This document shows, piece by piece, positions 26,656-34,319 of a stretch of DNA of 64,000 nucleotides. Source of the DNA: Streptomyces albofaciens JCM 4342 (lineage in GTDB: Bacteria > Actinomycetota > Actinomycetes > Streptomycetales > Streptomycetaceae). Made by a program: the position numbers and the translations under genes. Position 1 is the first letter of the stretch. Each line of letters opens with the position of its first letter. The stretch is from positions 4,248,501-4,312,500 of the forward strand of contig NZ_PDCM01000001.1 in the NCBI RefSeq assembly GCF_008634025.1, read 5' to 3'. A model generated the notes under the pieces. That model had not been told where the DNA came from. It ran no database searches and saw nothing but the letters and a program-made list of their open reading frames with translations.

Positions 26656-27723
26656 TCATGCCGTTCGATGGACGGCCGCTTCGGCGACGGCCTTGAGCGT
26701 GGCGACCGCCGCGGGGGTGAAGGGCGCCGTGTCCAGGGCGTGCAGGGCCTGCTGGTACCGCTTGTCGATCATCCGCTCCACCGCGGCCCGGGCCCCGGTG
26801 CTCGTGAGGATGTCGCGGACCTCCGCGGCCTCCTGCTCGCCCAGCTGGGGATCGCCGATCACCGCGCGCAGCCGCTTGGCCTGGGCGGGCGTGGCGACCC
26901 GCAGGGCGCGGACGATGAGGCTGGTGCACTTGCCCTCGCGCAGGTCGTCCAGGCGCGACTTGCCCATCCGGTCCGGGTCGCCGAACACCCCGAGCACGTC
27001 GTCCCGGAGCTGGAACGCCTCGCCGAGCGGCACACCGTAGGCGCTGCAGGCGTCCATGAGCCGCTGGTCGGCGCCGGCCAGGGCGGCCCCGACCTGCAAG
27101 GGCCGTTCGATGGTGTACTTGGCCGTCTTGTAGCGGACGACGGTCAGCGCGGTCTCCATGCTCACGTCGAGGTCGCCGGTGGTCAGCAGGTCCAGGTGCT
27201 GGCCGGCGATCAGCTCGGCCCGCGCGAGGTCGACGACGCGCAGGACGGCGACGCGGTGGGCGTCGGGCATGACCGTGGTGTGCAGCAGCTCGTCGGACCA
27301 GACGAGGGCCAGATCGCCCACCAGGATGGCGCCACTGGTGCCGAATCGTTCGGCCATCTCCGGCAGGGGGTGGCGCTCGGCCAGCCTCCGGTGGACCGAG
27401 GGGCGTCCGCGGCGGCTGTCGGCCGCGTCCATGATGTCGTCGTGCACGAGGGCGCAGGCGTGCGCCAGCTCGATGGAGGCGGCCAGCCGTACGGCCTGCG
27501 CGGGGTCCCCGTCCCCGCCCGCGGCCCGCCACCCGGCCACGCACAGCAGCGGCCGGACCCGTTTTCCGCCCTCGATGAAGTCCCGCAGCAGCAGGACCAG
27601 CGCCGACTGGCCGGGCACCGCGGCGCTCTGCGCCCGTTCCGTCAGGAAGGCGCACAGCAGGTCGTCGATGGCCGCGCGGGGGGCGAAGAAGTCGGATTCG
27701 ACCGGGAGCGTCTCAGTACGCAT
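26656..27723 (-). CDS. Polyprenyl (isoprenyl) diphosphate synthase
   Basis: The 355-aa trans-prenyltransferase has both Asp-rich motifs, VHDDIMD (FARM) and QLRDDVLGVFGD (SARM), the GGKRVRP box, and KTAKYT. It condenses IPP with allylic diphosphates to feed the UbiA-type enzyme and the class II cyclase. Small residues (A, C) precede the first motif, so a product longer than FPP is more likely; I do not fix the chain length. The ATG at 27723 was chosen over an in-frame TTG two codons earlier; neither has a strong Shine-Dalgarno. First gene of the leftward operon; its promoter must lie in the AT-richer stretch 27880-27965. Confidence 0.94.
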   Translation of the reverse strand: MRTETLPVESDFFAPRAAIDDLLCAFLTERAQSAAVPGQSALVLLLRDFIEGGKRVRPLLCVAGWRAAGGDGDPAQAVRLAASIELAHACALVHDDIMDAADSRRGRPSVHRRLAERHPLPEMAERFGTSGAILVGDLALVWSDELLHTTVMPDAHRVAVLRVVDLARAELIAGQHLDLLTTGDLDVSMETALTVVRYKTAKYTIERPLQVGAALAGADQRLMDACSAYGVPLGEAFQLRDDVLGVFGDPDRMGKSRLDDLREGKCTSLIVRALRVATPAQAKRLRAVIGDPQLGEQEAAEVRDILTSTGARAAVERMIDKRYQQALHALDTAPFTPAAVATLKAVAEAAVHRTA

Positions 27724-28102
27724 CGGCAAGGCGCGTCACAAGTCCGGGAACCGGCGCGGACGCCCGCCCGGCGAGGAAGCGGGCCACCGGGGGCCGGGGT
27801 GGCCGCATACGCTTGTCGTTCATGCATCCCATCCTTCGGTCGTCACCGGCCCGTGCGTCCGCACGGAACGGGGCCTAATTGGTGTACACCGGAGCCCGCG
27901 ACAAATTCCCCGCATGGGGATCTTTTACCTATTTGCCGTAATCACCTAGAAGATCAACTTCTTGACGGACAGGCGGACAGGCGGACAGGCGGACAGGCGG
28001 ACCAGCGGACGGGCGGTCGGCGAGGTGCCGTGCGGACGGTGGTGCGGGCCGGTTACTGGGCGAAGGCGGCCGTGGCGGCCGGGCCGGCCGAGCGGCCACC
28101 CG
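27724..28102. other. Intergenic region with AT-rich promoter stretch and palindromes
   Basis: About 380 bp separate the polyprenyl synthase start from the 3' end of the next leftward gene. The stretch 27880-27965 is clearly richer in A+T than anything around it and is the best candidate for the terpene operon promoter. It contains the perfect palindrome GGTGTACACC (27881-27890) and TCCCC-GCAT-GGGGA (27907-27920), both candidate operators. A short tandem repeat follows at 27967-28014. I see no gene here. Confidence 0.5.
27967..28014. repeat. 8-bp tandem repeat, unit GGACAGGC, six units
   Basis: Four exact units of GGACAGGC run from 27967 to 27998. Two changed units follow (GGACCAGC at 27999, GGACGGGC at 28007). 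The array is non-coding and lies just after the AT-rich promoter stretch. The repeat length is not a multiple of three, so array size would be free to vary by slippage. Confidence 0.85.
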
Positions 28103-29170
28103 CTACCCCAGTCCCTCGCCGAGCGCGGCGATCGCCTCGGGGGAGTGCCCCGCCGCGAGCAGCGGGGCGCGGACATCGCGCTCCAGGTCGGGGAGGTAGC
28201 CGAGGAGCACGTCGGCGGGGCCGTGGATGCGGACGCCGGAGGCCGTGGCGGCGGGCAGCAGGAGCGTCTCGGCCGGTCCGAGGCACTCCCGTACCGCCCC
28301 GCAGGTCACCGCCGTAGCGGCGCCGATGTTGCTGAGCACCACGCACGTGTCGAACGCCGGCACCGCGGACCCCGGCGCCCGGACCCGCCAGTTCTCCAGC
28401 GCGAAGTACGGCCCGGCACACAGCATCCGCCGCGCCACACCGTCCTCCGCGGGCAGCCGCAGCCCCGGATGGAAGTCCGGCCGGTGCTCCGGCCGCCACT
28501 CGCACAGCAGCGCCTCGATGTTGGCCCGCCACTGCCCGTCGCCGATCGGGGCCCCGTCCTCCATGCGGTGGCGCATCGCGTGCTGCTGGAGGTCGGAGGT
28601 CTGCTCGATCTCGTACACGAGGGTGCCGGGCCCGAAGCTGTGCGGCGTGCCGCCCGGTACGTACAGGGTCTGCCCGGCGCGTACCGGCAGGCGCCGCAGC
28701 ACCGCGTCGAAATCCTGGCGGAGCAGCGCCTGGCGCAGCCGGTCGTGGTCCACACCGGGCCGTACGCCGGCCAGCGCGGTGGTGCCGGGCGGGGCGTGCA
28801 GGATGTGCCAGGCCTCCGTCTTGCCGTTCGGCTCGCCCGCCCGCTCGCGGGCCGCCGTGTCGTCGGGGTGCAGATGCACCGGCAGCGGCCGGTGGGCGTC
28901 GATGAACTTGGTCAGCAGCGGGAACCGGGGCCCGCGCCAGCCCCGGCCGACCAGCTCGTCCGGATGGCCCAGGGCCAGCTCGCGCAGCGTGTGCCCGGCC
29001 AGTGCCCCGTTCAGGACATGGGCGTGCTCGCCCTCGACATCGCTGATCTCCCACGTCTCCGCCACCGGCCCGTCGGGCAGCCCGGTCCGGCCGAGCCGCC
29101 CGGGAATGGCCCGGCCGCCGAAGACGTGCTGCTTGACCGGGGTGGTCAGCCGCATCGGGTACCAGTTCAC
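28103..29170 (-). CDS. Mannose-6-phosphate isomerase class I-like protein
   Basis: The 355-aa product resembles the cupin-type phosphomannose isomerase fold. Metal-site motifs are visible: PVHLHPDD, KTEAWHILHAPPG and YVPGGTPHSFGPGTLVYEIEQTSD. The start was set at GTG 29170 so that the conserved-looking NWYPMRLTTPVKQHVFGGR is kept; an ATG at 29155 is possible. The family interconverts mannose 6-phosphate and fructose 6-phosphate, but this protein is shorter than ManA and may act on another sugar. It stands alone, with no sugar genes beside it. Confidence 0.82.
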   Translation of the reverse strand: MNWYPMRLTTPVKQHVFGGRAIPGRLGRTGLPDGPVAETWEISDVEGEHAHVLNGALAGHTLRELALGHPDELVGRGWRGPRFPLLTKFIDAHRPLPVHLHPDDTAARERAGEPNGKTEAWHILHAPPGTTALAGVRPGVDHDRLRQALLRQDFDAVLRRLPVRAGQTLYVPGGTPHSFGPGTLVYEIEQTSDLQQHAMRHRMEDGAPIGDGQWRANIEALLCEWRPEHRPDFHPGLRLPAEDGVARRMLCAGPYFALENWRVRAPGSAVPAFDTCVVLSNIGAATAVTCGAVRECLGPAETLLLPAATASGVRIHGPADVLLGYLPDLERDVRAPLLAAGHSPEAIAALGEGLG

Positions 29171-29384
29171 GGTCCGAGTACACCCCGGCTCCCGCCGCGC
29201 CCGCCGCATTACTCCGCGCCCTGGCGTGCCCCGCGCCCGGCCGCGGCCGGCCCGTACGGCAGCGGTGCGGAACCCCGTACGGGATCCGAACGGAATCCGA
29301 TCCGAATCCGCCCGTTTACGGTCCCGGCGCAGGGGCACGCGATGCACTGTCAAGGAAACGGCTCGACCGTAAAGGAGCGCGACC

Positions 29385-29558
29385 ATGACCGCCGACAAGA
29401 AGACTTCCAGCAAGGCCGAGCGCGCCAAGGGTGCCATGAAGGAAACCGTCGGCCGCGCGGTCGGCAACGAGCGCATGACGGCGGAAGGCCGCGCGGAACG
29501 CGCCAAGGGCGATATACGCGAGGCCGGTGAAAAGGCGAAGGACGCGTTCAAGCGGTGA
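29385..29558 (+). CDS. CsbD-family stress protein
   Basis: This 57-aa protein starts MTADKKTSSKAERAKG and shows the CsbD repeat pattern: AERAKGAMKETVGRAVGNERMTAEGRAERAKGD and a final helix. It is highly charged, rich in Lys, Ala and Glu, and lacks Cys, Trp and Tyr. AAAGGAG lies 7-13 nt before the ATG. CsbD proteins are general-stress proteins of unknown molecular role, often under an alternative sigma factor. A weak sigma-B-like element (GTTT at 29314 with GGGGCA 14 nt later) lies upstream. Transcription ends at the palindrome 29599-29640. Confidence 0.93.
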   Translation: MTADKKTSSKAERAKGAMKETVGRAVGNERMTAEGRAERAKGDIREAGEKAKDAFKR

Positions 29559-29598
29559 CACTTCCGTCCTGACGCGTCCGCGCGTTCACTCGGAATTC

Positions 29599-29640
29599 CG
29601 GGCGGTGGCCCGGCGGGAATTCCCGCCGGGCCACCGCCCG
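29599..29640. terminator. 42-bp perfect palindrome, bidirectional terminator
   Basis: Two exactly complementary 21-bp arms (29599-29619 and 29620-29640) meet at the EcoRI-like core GAATTC. The site lies between the convergent CsbD (+) and VOC (-) genes, 40 nt and 37 nt from their stops. It is therefore most simply a two-way transcription terminator. There is no T-tract, as usual in Streptomyces. Confidence 0.9.
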
Positions 29641-29677
29641 TATCGCGCGTTGCCGGGCGCCGGTGGGCAGAGCCGCC

Positions 29678-30064
29678 TCACGCTTCCTTGTCCTGCGGAT
29701 ACCACCGCAGCTCGACCGTGTTGCCGTCCGGGTCCTTCACGTACACGGACTGCGCGTCGCCCCGGGCGCCGAACCGCCGCCCCGGGCCGTCGACCACCGT
29801 GAGGACACCGGAGTCGATCACCTCCTGCCAGTCCAGCGGTTCCACGACCAGACAGATGTGATCGACATTGGACCCGCCCCGGTCGCCTTCGAGAAGGTCG
29901 ATGATCGTGGTCGGGCTCACCCGTACCGACGGGAACGGCACCTTCCCGGCGCGCCACTCCTCGACGCGTACCGGTTCCAGCCCCAGCGGGCCGCAGTAGA
30001 AGCGGAGGGCGCGCTCGGCGTCCGCGACGTTGAGGACCAGGTGGTCGAAGGCGATGACGCGCAT
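29678..30064 (-). CDS. VOC-family (glyoxalase/dioxygenase superfamily) protein
   Basis: The 128-aa single-domain protein starts MRVIAFDHLVLNVADAERAL and ends YVKDPDGNTVELRWY, the two ends of a vicinal-oxygen-chelate module. Likely metal residues are H in FDHLVL, H in NVDHICLVVE and E in TVELR. AGGGAGAA lies before the ATG. Possible roles include fosfomycin- or bleomycin-type resistance, glyoxalase or an epimerase; nothing in the sequence decides. It is divergent from the peptide operon that begins at 30325, so the 260 bp between them hold both promoters. Confidence 0.88.
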   Translation of the reverse strand: MRVIAFDHLVLNVADAERALRFYCGPLGLEPVRVEEWRAGKVPFPSVRVSPTTIIDLLEGDRGGSNVDHICLVVEPLDWQEVIDSGVLTVVDGPGRRFGARGDAQSVYVKDPDGNTVELRWYPQDKEA

Positions 30065-30234
30065 GCGGGGATTCTCCCTGTGGTCGTGACGGCCGCCGTC
30101 CGGCGGTTCTTGACGGACAGTAGCGGCCGGTGCGGCGGACCCGCGATCGGTCGTTGGGCCTGCTCCCGAAGTCCCGGGGGAGCGGCGGCCGCCGGGCGGC
30201 CGCGGGGCCCGGACCGCGCGGGACGCGGGTGCAG

Positions 30235-30249
30235 GGACCAATGTCCTAT
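30235..30249. promoter_or_regulatory. Candidate operator GGACCA-AT-GTCCTAT upstream of the peptide operon
   Basis: This imperfect palindrome (GGAC-N4-GTCC core) lies 76-90 nt before the first gene of the peptide operon. A second copy with the same flanks, GGACCA-GG-GTCCTAT, lies at 38514-38528 inside a longer perfect inverted repeat. Thirteen of fifteen bases match. The two sites flank the peptide/ATP-grasp/MFS region, which suggests one regulator. The LuxR and GlxA-type regulators at 41.6-43.2 kb are candidates. Confidence 0.55.
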
Positions 30250-30324
30250 AGCGGAGCGACTGGGCGGTCGGCCAAAGTAATGACCACGTCGAGGAAATAT
30301 GCAGAGGCCATGACGGGAGTGATC

Positions 30325-31395
30325 GTGTCCGCACAGATAACCATTGATCCCGGCCGGTTCAGTCAGTTCGGCGAAGCCACCGGAAGCAGCTTCTGCCTGA
30401 TCACGAATTCCGAGTTGGTCGACCGGTTCGAAGTCGTCCGGACGGCTCCCTACCGGGAATTCCTCACCATCACCCTGGACCGGGGCGACGACTTCGCGGA
30501 AATCCTCGACAAGAAGATACCGGAACCCGCGCACGTGCTGGTGGTATCGCCCTACAGATTCTTCGAATCGCCGGACCCCGAACTGGTGGGACAGCGGAAG
30601 ATCATGGGCATGGCGTGCAATTCGACGCCCACCGGCCTTGACGAGATCCGGCACTTCCTCGGTGTGATGGAGCGGACCTCGGCGGCCGACCAGGCGGCGT
30701 TCTGCGACACGTTCTTCGAACTGGCCGAGGACTCCGAGCACCTGGTCTACGCGGACCCCGCGCACGGCACCCGCGCCACCCTCGACCATCTGCGCGACGG
30801 CCTGGTGTGGAACCAGCAGGCCGGCCCGCTGGACTGGGGCGACCAGCAGATCGTCCCGTCCGGCGAGGTCAGCGTGCTGCCGGTGGAGATCAGGGAGTTC
30901 GACGAGGCCCTGAAACTGCCGCTGGAGGGCGAGATCACGCTGCGCGGGTACCCGATCCTGCACAGCGGCACACCTTCCTTCTCCCGGGCGGACCAGGCCC
31001 GCATCCACTCCCGGCTCTGGGCGATGCGGGACAACGCGATCAAGGCCACCGTCAAGGACGGCAGGATCACCGGCCTGGAGGCGCTGGACGCCGGAGCGGC
31101 GCCGGCGGTGGCGATGCTGGAGCAGATGTTCGCGGTGGACTCCCGCTACCGGATCGTGTGGGAGATCGGCCACGCCCTCAACGTCTCGCACGACATCCTG
31201 CCCGGGAACCACGCCATGAACGAGGTGTACGGCGGCACCGAGGGCTGCCTGCACTACGGGCTCGGCCTCACTCCGTACACCCAGTACCACCTGGACATCA
31301 TCGTGCCCGGCACCCGCGTGCTGACCAGTGATGGAGTCGCGGTGCTCGGCCGCCTGGACCGCCCCACCGTCGAGCGGGTCGTCTCCGTCGCCTAG
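30325..31395 (+). CDS. M29-metallopeptidase-like enzyme of the peptide locus, copy 1 (ligands intact)
   Basis: The start at GTG 30325 follows GGGAG and makes the N-terminus line up with the paralogue at 31593 (ITIDPGRFSQFGEA versus ITTSDFGQFGAPA); 356 aa. I do not know a named family for the N-terminal half. The C-terminal third follows the M29 aminopeptidase/NicX-dioxygenase pattern. A stretch GRITGLEA leads to WE280IGHALN, NE300VYGG, CLH310YGLG and YH322LD324, matching the five metal ligands of M29 enzymes. The shared motif WNQQAG...GDQQI.P.G..SV is present mid-protein. It may act on the 18-residue peptide encoded 67 nt downstream: cleavage, or a metal-dependent modification. The family assignment is a motif-level inference. 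Confidence 0.75.
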   Translation: MSAQITIDPGRFSQFGEATGSSFCLITNSELVDRFEVVRTAPYREFLTITLDRGDDFAEILDKKIPEPAHVLVVSPYRFFESPDPELVGQRKIMGMACNSTPTGLDEIRHFLGVMERTSAADQAAFCDTFFELAEDSEHLVYADPAHGTRATLDHLRDGLVWNQQAGPLDWGDQQIVPSGEVSVLPVEIREFDEALKLPLEGEITLRGYPILHSGTPSFSRADQARIHSRLWAMRDNAIKATVKDGRITGLEALDAGAAPAVAMLEQMFAVDSRYRIVWEIGHALNVSHDILPGNHAMNEVYGGTEGCLHYGLGLTPYTQYHLDIIVPGTRVLTSDGVAVLGRLDRPTVERVVSVA

Positions 31396-31462
31396 AGGAG
31401 CACGACCGCACGACCCGGCGGGGTGAACAAAAAGAAATAAAAAACACAGGAGGTGACTGGCC

Positions 31463-31519
31463 ATGAAGAAGATCAAGGTGCAGAAGAACCGCAACTACCT
31501 GGGCACGCTCCTGGGCTGA
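31463..31519 (+). CDS. 18-residue putative precursor peptide
   Basis: The frame encodes MKKIKVQKNRNYLGTLLG and stops. Its Shine-Dalgarno AGGAGGTGA (31448-31456) is a full match to the 16S end with ideal 6-nt spacing, stronger than for any neighbour, and it sits in an A-rich patch (aaaaagaaataaaaaacac) that is unusual here and would keep the site unfolded. The N-terminal half is basic (5 Lys, 1 Arg in 10), the C-terminal half neutral (NYLGTLLG). A hairpin follows 7 nt after the stop. Position between two paralogous enzymes and in front of an oxygenase and a peptidase-like gene fits a ribosomal peptide precursor or carrier peptide, comparable in size to PqqA. No Cys, Ser or core repeats are present. 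Confidence 0.82.
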   Translation: MKKIKVQKNRNYLGTLLG

Positions 31520-31526
31520 GTACCGA

Positions 31527-31561
31527 CCCACGGCGGGGCAGCGATCATGCCCCGCCGTGGG
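31527..31561 (+). terminator. 14-bp perfect hairpin after the peptide gene (attenuator)
   Basis: Arms CCCACGGCGGGGCA (31527-31540) and TGCCCCGCCGTGGG (31548-31561) pair perfectly around a 7-nt loop. No T-tract follows. It lies 7 nt after the peptide stop and 31 nt before the start of copy 2. The likely effect is partial termination plus 3'-end protection, giving much more peptide mRNA than enzyme mRNA, as is usual between RiPP precursor and enzyme genes. Confidence 0.88.
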
Positions 31562-31592
31562 GTTCTCACTGTCTCTCCCAGGGAGTGCGCCC

Positions 31593-32681
31593 GTGCCACC
31601 GCTGGACATCACGACAAGCGACTTCGGTCAATTCGGCGCGCCGGCCGAGACGTTCTGCCTGCTCACGAGTGAACAGTACGCCGAGCCGCCTGCCCTGCTG
31701 CCCGGCGGCGGATGCTCCCGCGTACTGCGCCTGACGCTCCCGCCCGGCGCGCGCCTGGGCGAGGTGATCGCGCGAAGCGTCCCCGCGGACGCGCACGTGT
31801 TGGCGGTCTGCCCCGGGCGGTTCCTCGACTCGCCGGCCGAGCGGGAACTGGGCGGGCGCAAGCTGGCCGTGCTGCCGGCCGGATCCACGCCGCTGACCGC
31901 CGAACACCTCCGCTACTTCCTGAGCACCGCCGCCCGCGTCGACGCGGCCCGGCACGCGCGGGTGGCCGAGGAGTTCTTCGACCGGGTGGGGGAGAGCCGC
32001 CGCCTCACCATCGTCGACGACGCCTCCGGCACCGAGGCCGAGTTCGACCACCACCTCGGCGACTGCGTCTGGAACCAGCAGGCGGGTGTCATGGAAGCGG
32101 GTGACCAGCAGATCTTCCCGCCGGGGAAGCTCAGCGTCACCGCCGCGGAGATCACCACCTTCGCGCCGGACGCCAGGCTGCTCGGCCTCAACGGGGACCT
32201 GACCCTGCGCGGATGGCCCATCGTCCACCGCCACGAGGACCCGGCCGACGGCCCCGAGCAGCAGCGGCTGTTCGAAGCCCTCTCGCCACTCGTCGCCAAC
32301 GCCGTGACGCTGCACGTCACCGCCGGCCGCATCGAGGGTGTCACTCCCCAGACGGCGGCGGCCGCACCGGCCGCCGCGGAGCTGGACAAGCTCCTCACCG
32401 ACGACCCGCGCTACCGCGTCATCTGGGAACTCGGCTTCGGGATCAACACCACCACGGAGGTCATACCGGCGAACTGCGGCCCCAACGAGGTGTACGGCGC
32501 GACCGGTGGCGTCGTCAACCTCGGGCTGGGCGTCACTCCGGCGACGCGCTTCGCCCTGGCCTTCCTCTGCCCCCGCAGCTCGCTGCTGACATCGGACGGA
32601 ACCGCCGTGCTCGGCGCCCGCAAGGCGGTACGCCGCGGCCGGATGCAGCGCGTCTCCAGCGCCGGCTGCGGCTGCCACTGA
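31593..32681 (+). CDS. M29-like paralogue, copy 2 (metal ligands partly lost)
   Basis: GTG 31593 follows GGGAGTG with the same spacing as copy 1; 362 aa. It aligns over its whole length with the protein at 30325 (SFCLIT/TFCLLT, VWNQQAG in both, GDQQIVPSG/GDQQIFPPG, ITLRGYPILH/LTLRGWPIVH). Of the five M29-type ligands E279 and E299 remain, but His is N309 and the H-x-D pair is A321-x-A323. It is therefore probably not a metalloenzyme of the same kind; a peptide-binding subunit or regulatory partner of copy 1 is more likely. The C-terminus ends with an added basic stretch and CGCH, absent from copy 1. The next gene begins 22 nt downstream. Confidence 0.78.
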   Translation: MPPLDITTSDFGQFGAPAETFCLLTSEQYAEPPALLPGGGCSRVLRLTLPPGARLGEVIARSVPADAHVLAVCPGRFLDSPAERELGGRKLAVLPAGSTPLTAEHLRYFLSTAARVDAARHARVAEEFFDRVGESRRLTIVDDASGTEAEFDHHLGDCVWNQQAGVMEAGDQQIFPPGKLSVTAAEITTFAPDARLLGLNGDLTLRGWPIVHRHEDPADGPEQQRLFEALSPLVANAVTLHVTAGRIEGVTPQTAAAAPAAAELDKLLTDDPRYRVIWELGFGINTTTEVIPANCGPNEVYGATGGVVNLGLGVTPATRFALAFLCPRSSLLTSDGTAVLGARKAVRRGRMQRVSSAGCGCH

Positions 32682-32703
32682 CCCCCAAGGAGGAATGCAC
32701 GCC

Positions 32704-33432
32704 ATGACGAGCAACCCCGAACTGCGCAAGAAGGTCGACGCGGTCCTCGACACCTTCATCAAGGACTTCTACGAGACGGTCCCGTACGCCCAGCACCAGA
32801 AGGACTCCGCCGAGCTGAACCTCGACTACTACAAGCGCCACAACATCGAGACGATCCTGCGGCTGCGCCGCAAGCGGACCGTGGACGCGCTGGCCATCAA
32901 GTACTTCACCAAGGTGGACCCGGTGCAGGCCAAGGCGTGGGCGCACTACACCGACGACGAGATGCTGCACGACCGGCTGTTCGCGGCCGACCTCGCCAAG
33001 GTCGGGGTCACCAAGGACCAGATCTACTCCACCGAGCCGATGCTCTCCACCAAGCTGCTCACCGGATACCTCCAGTACGGCATGGAGTTCGAGGACAGCC
33101 CGCTGGCGCTGATCACCAGCGTCTATTTCGTGGAGTACGTCACCACCCGCACCCAGCCCGAATGGCTGGACAACCTGGGCAACGTCCTCGGCGAGGAGAA
33201 CGTCAAGGGCGCCCGCGCCCACGTCAACACCGACCTCGACGACGACCACGACGACTTCGTGTGGCGGGTGCTGTCCACGCTCATCATGTCGGAGGCCGAC
33301 GAGCAGCGGGTGATGGAACACCTCAACCACATCTACTGGCTGTGGAAGCTGTACTTCGTGGAGCTGCACCAGCTCACCGTGGTCGGCAAGAGCGACGCCC
33401 AGATCCCGCTGCCCACCGCGGCCGACGTCTGA
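32704..33432 (+). CDS. Haem-oxygenase-like putative diiron oxygenase
   Basis: ATG 32704 was preferred over the ATG 9 nt upstream because AAGGAGGA abuts the latter. The 242-aa all-helical protein has the layout of the iron-containing redox/TENA-like group (haem-oxygenase-like diiron oxidases such as UndA and the SznF central domain). Candidate ligands are H81, E86 and H89 in HYTDDEMLHD, E144 in VYFVEYVTTR, H173 and H182 in AHVNTDLDDDHDD. Such enzymes use O2 for N-oxygenation, decarboxylative or C-C cleaving chemistry. In this operon it could oxidise the peptide, for example at Tyr or Asn, or a free amino acid derived from it. Assignment to the fold is fairly firm, the reaction unknown. Confidence 0.8.
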   Translation: MTSNPELRKKVDAVLDTFIKDFYETVPYAQHQKDSAELNLDYYKRHNIETILRLRRKRTVDALAIKYFTKVDPVQAKAWAHYTDDEMLHDRLFAADLAKVGVTKDQIYSTEPMLSTKLLTGYLQYGMEFEDSPLALITSVYFVEYVTTRTQPEWLDNLGNVLGEENVKGARAHVNTDLDDDHDDFVWRVLSTLIMSEADEQRVMEHLNHIYWLWKLYFVELHQLTVVGKSDAQIPLPTAADV

Positions 33433-33444
33433 GCGGGGGCGGCG

Positions 33445-34212
33445 GTGGCTGACGACGGCCGTGCCACACGGCGGGACGGGCGGCGGGGCGTCGAGATCCT
33501 GACCCTGCCGCCCGGCCGGGACCTGCCGACCGAGACCGAGAAGCGGATCGTGGACGGCCTGGTCCTCGCGATGCCCGGGCTGCGCACCCGCCAGCTCTTC
33601 ACGCTCCGACGCGACATGCTGACCACAGCCGACTACGTCGTCGTCGGGGTGGACCGCGAGCGCGACCGGGTCGTCGCGCTGCTCACCTCGCGGTGGGCGG
33701 AGCTGCCCTCGGGGCGCGGCTGTCTGCACATCATGATCCAGTTCGTGGGGGACGCGTACCGCAACGGGGTGGTCTTCAAGGAGAGCTGGGCGGCGCACTT
33801 CGCCCGTCTGCTCGCCGACGGACGCCCGTTCCCCGAGGTGATCGCGCTCAAGACGTACAACCCCGTGGTGCACCGCGCGATGTCGGCGTTCAGCGGCCAC
33901 CCGGACATCGCCCTGTACCCGGACCTCACCGGCAAGGACGACAGCCGGGCGGCCCTGGCGGCAGAGGTCGCCGCGGCACTCGCGCCCGGAGCGCCCTTCG
34001 ACCCGGCCCGCGGGGTCATCCCCGGCATCGGCCGCCCGCTCGACCTGTACCGGGAGCGGCCGCTGAGCCATGTGCCCGACACCAACCGGTACTTCGCCGA
34101 GCACACCGAGCCGGGCGACCGGGTGCTGTGCCTGCTGCACGTGCCCACCCAGGCGGGGGCGCACTCGATCCTCACCGCCCTCGGGGTGCCGCTGCCCTCG
34201 GCGCGGTGCTGA
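33445..34212 (+). CDS. GNAT-like hypothetical protein of the peptide locus
   Basis: The GTG lies 12 nt after the oxygenase stop. The 255-aa product contains a central stretch (YVVVGVDRERDRVVALLTSRW, CLHIMIQFVGDAYRNGVVFKESW, EVIALKTYNPVVHRAM) with the strand-helix order of an N-acetyltransferase fold and the usual RxxGxx/A-like turn as YRNGVV. The last 90 residues are unlike GNATs and contain HVPDTNRYFAEH. It could acylate the peptide or a fragment of it. The family call is weak; placement in the operon is solid. Confidence 0.6.
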   Translation: MADDGRATRRDGRRGVEILTLPPGRDLPTETEKRIVDGLVLAMPGLRTRQLFTLRRDMLTTADYVVVGVDRERDRVVALLTSRWAELPSGRGCLHIMIQFVGDAYRNGVVFKESWAAHFARLLADGRPFPEVIALKTYNPVVHRAMSAFSGHPDIALYPDLTGKDDSRAALAAEVAAALAPGAPFDPARGVIPGIGRPLDLYRERPLSHVPDTNRYFAEHTEPGDRVLCLLHVPTQAGAHSILTALGVPLPSARC

Positions 34213-34319
34213 GCCCCGCCCGGCCGACCGGGCCCGGCGCCCCCTGCGGGCTCCGGGCCCGTCGGCGTCCCCGCGACCAGGACCCTCATCCCTCCGGAAC
34301 CCCAGGAACGCGAGGCAGC

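Noticed and set aside
29314..29337. Sigma-B-type promoter for CsbD (GTTT-N14-GGGGCA)
   Set aside because: The -10 part has two mismatches to GGGTAY; noted in the gene entry but not strong enough for its own feature.
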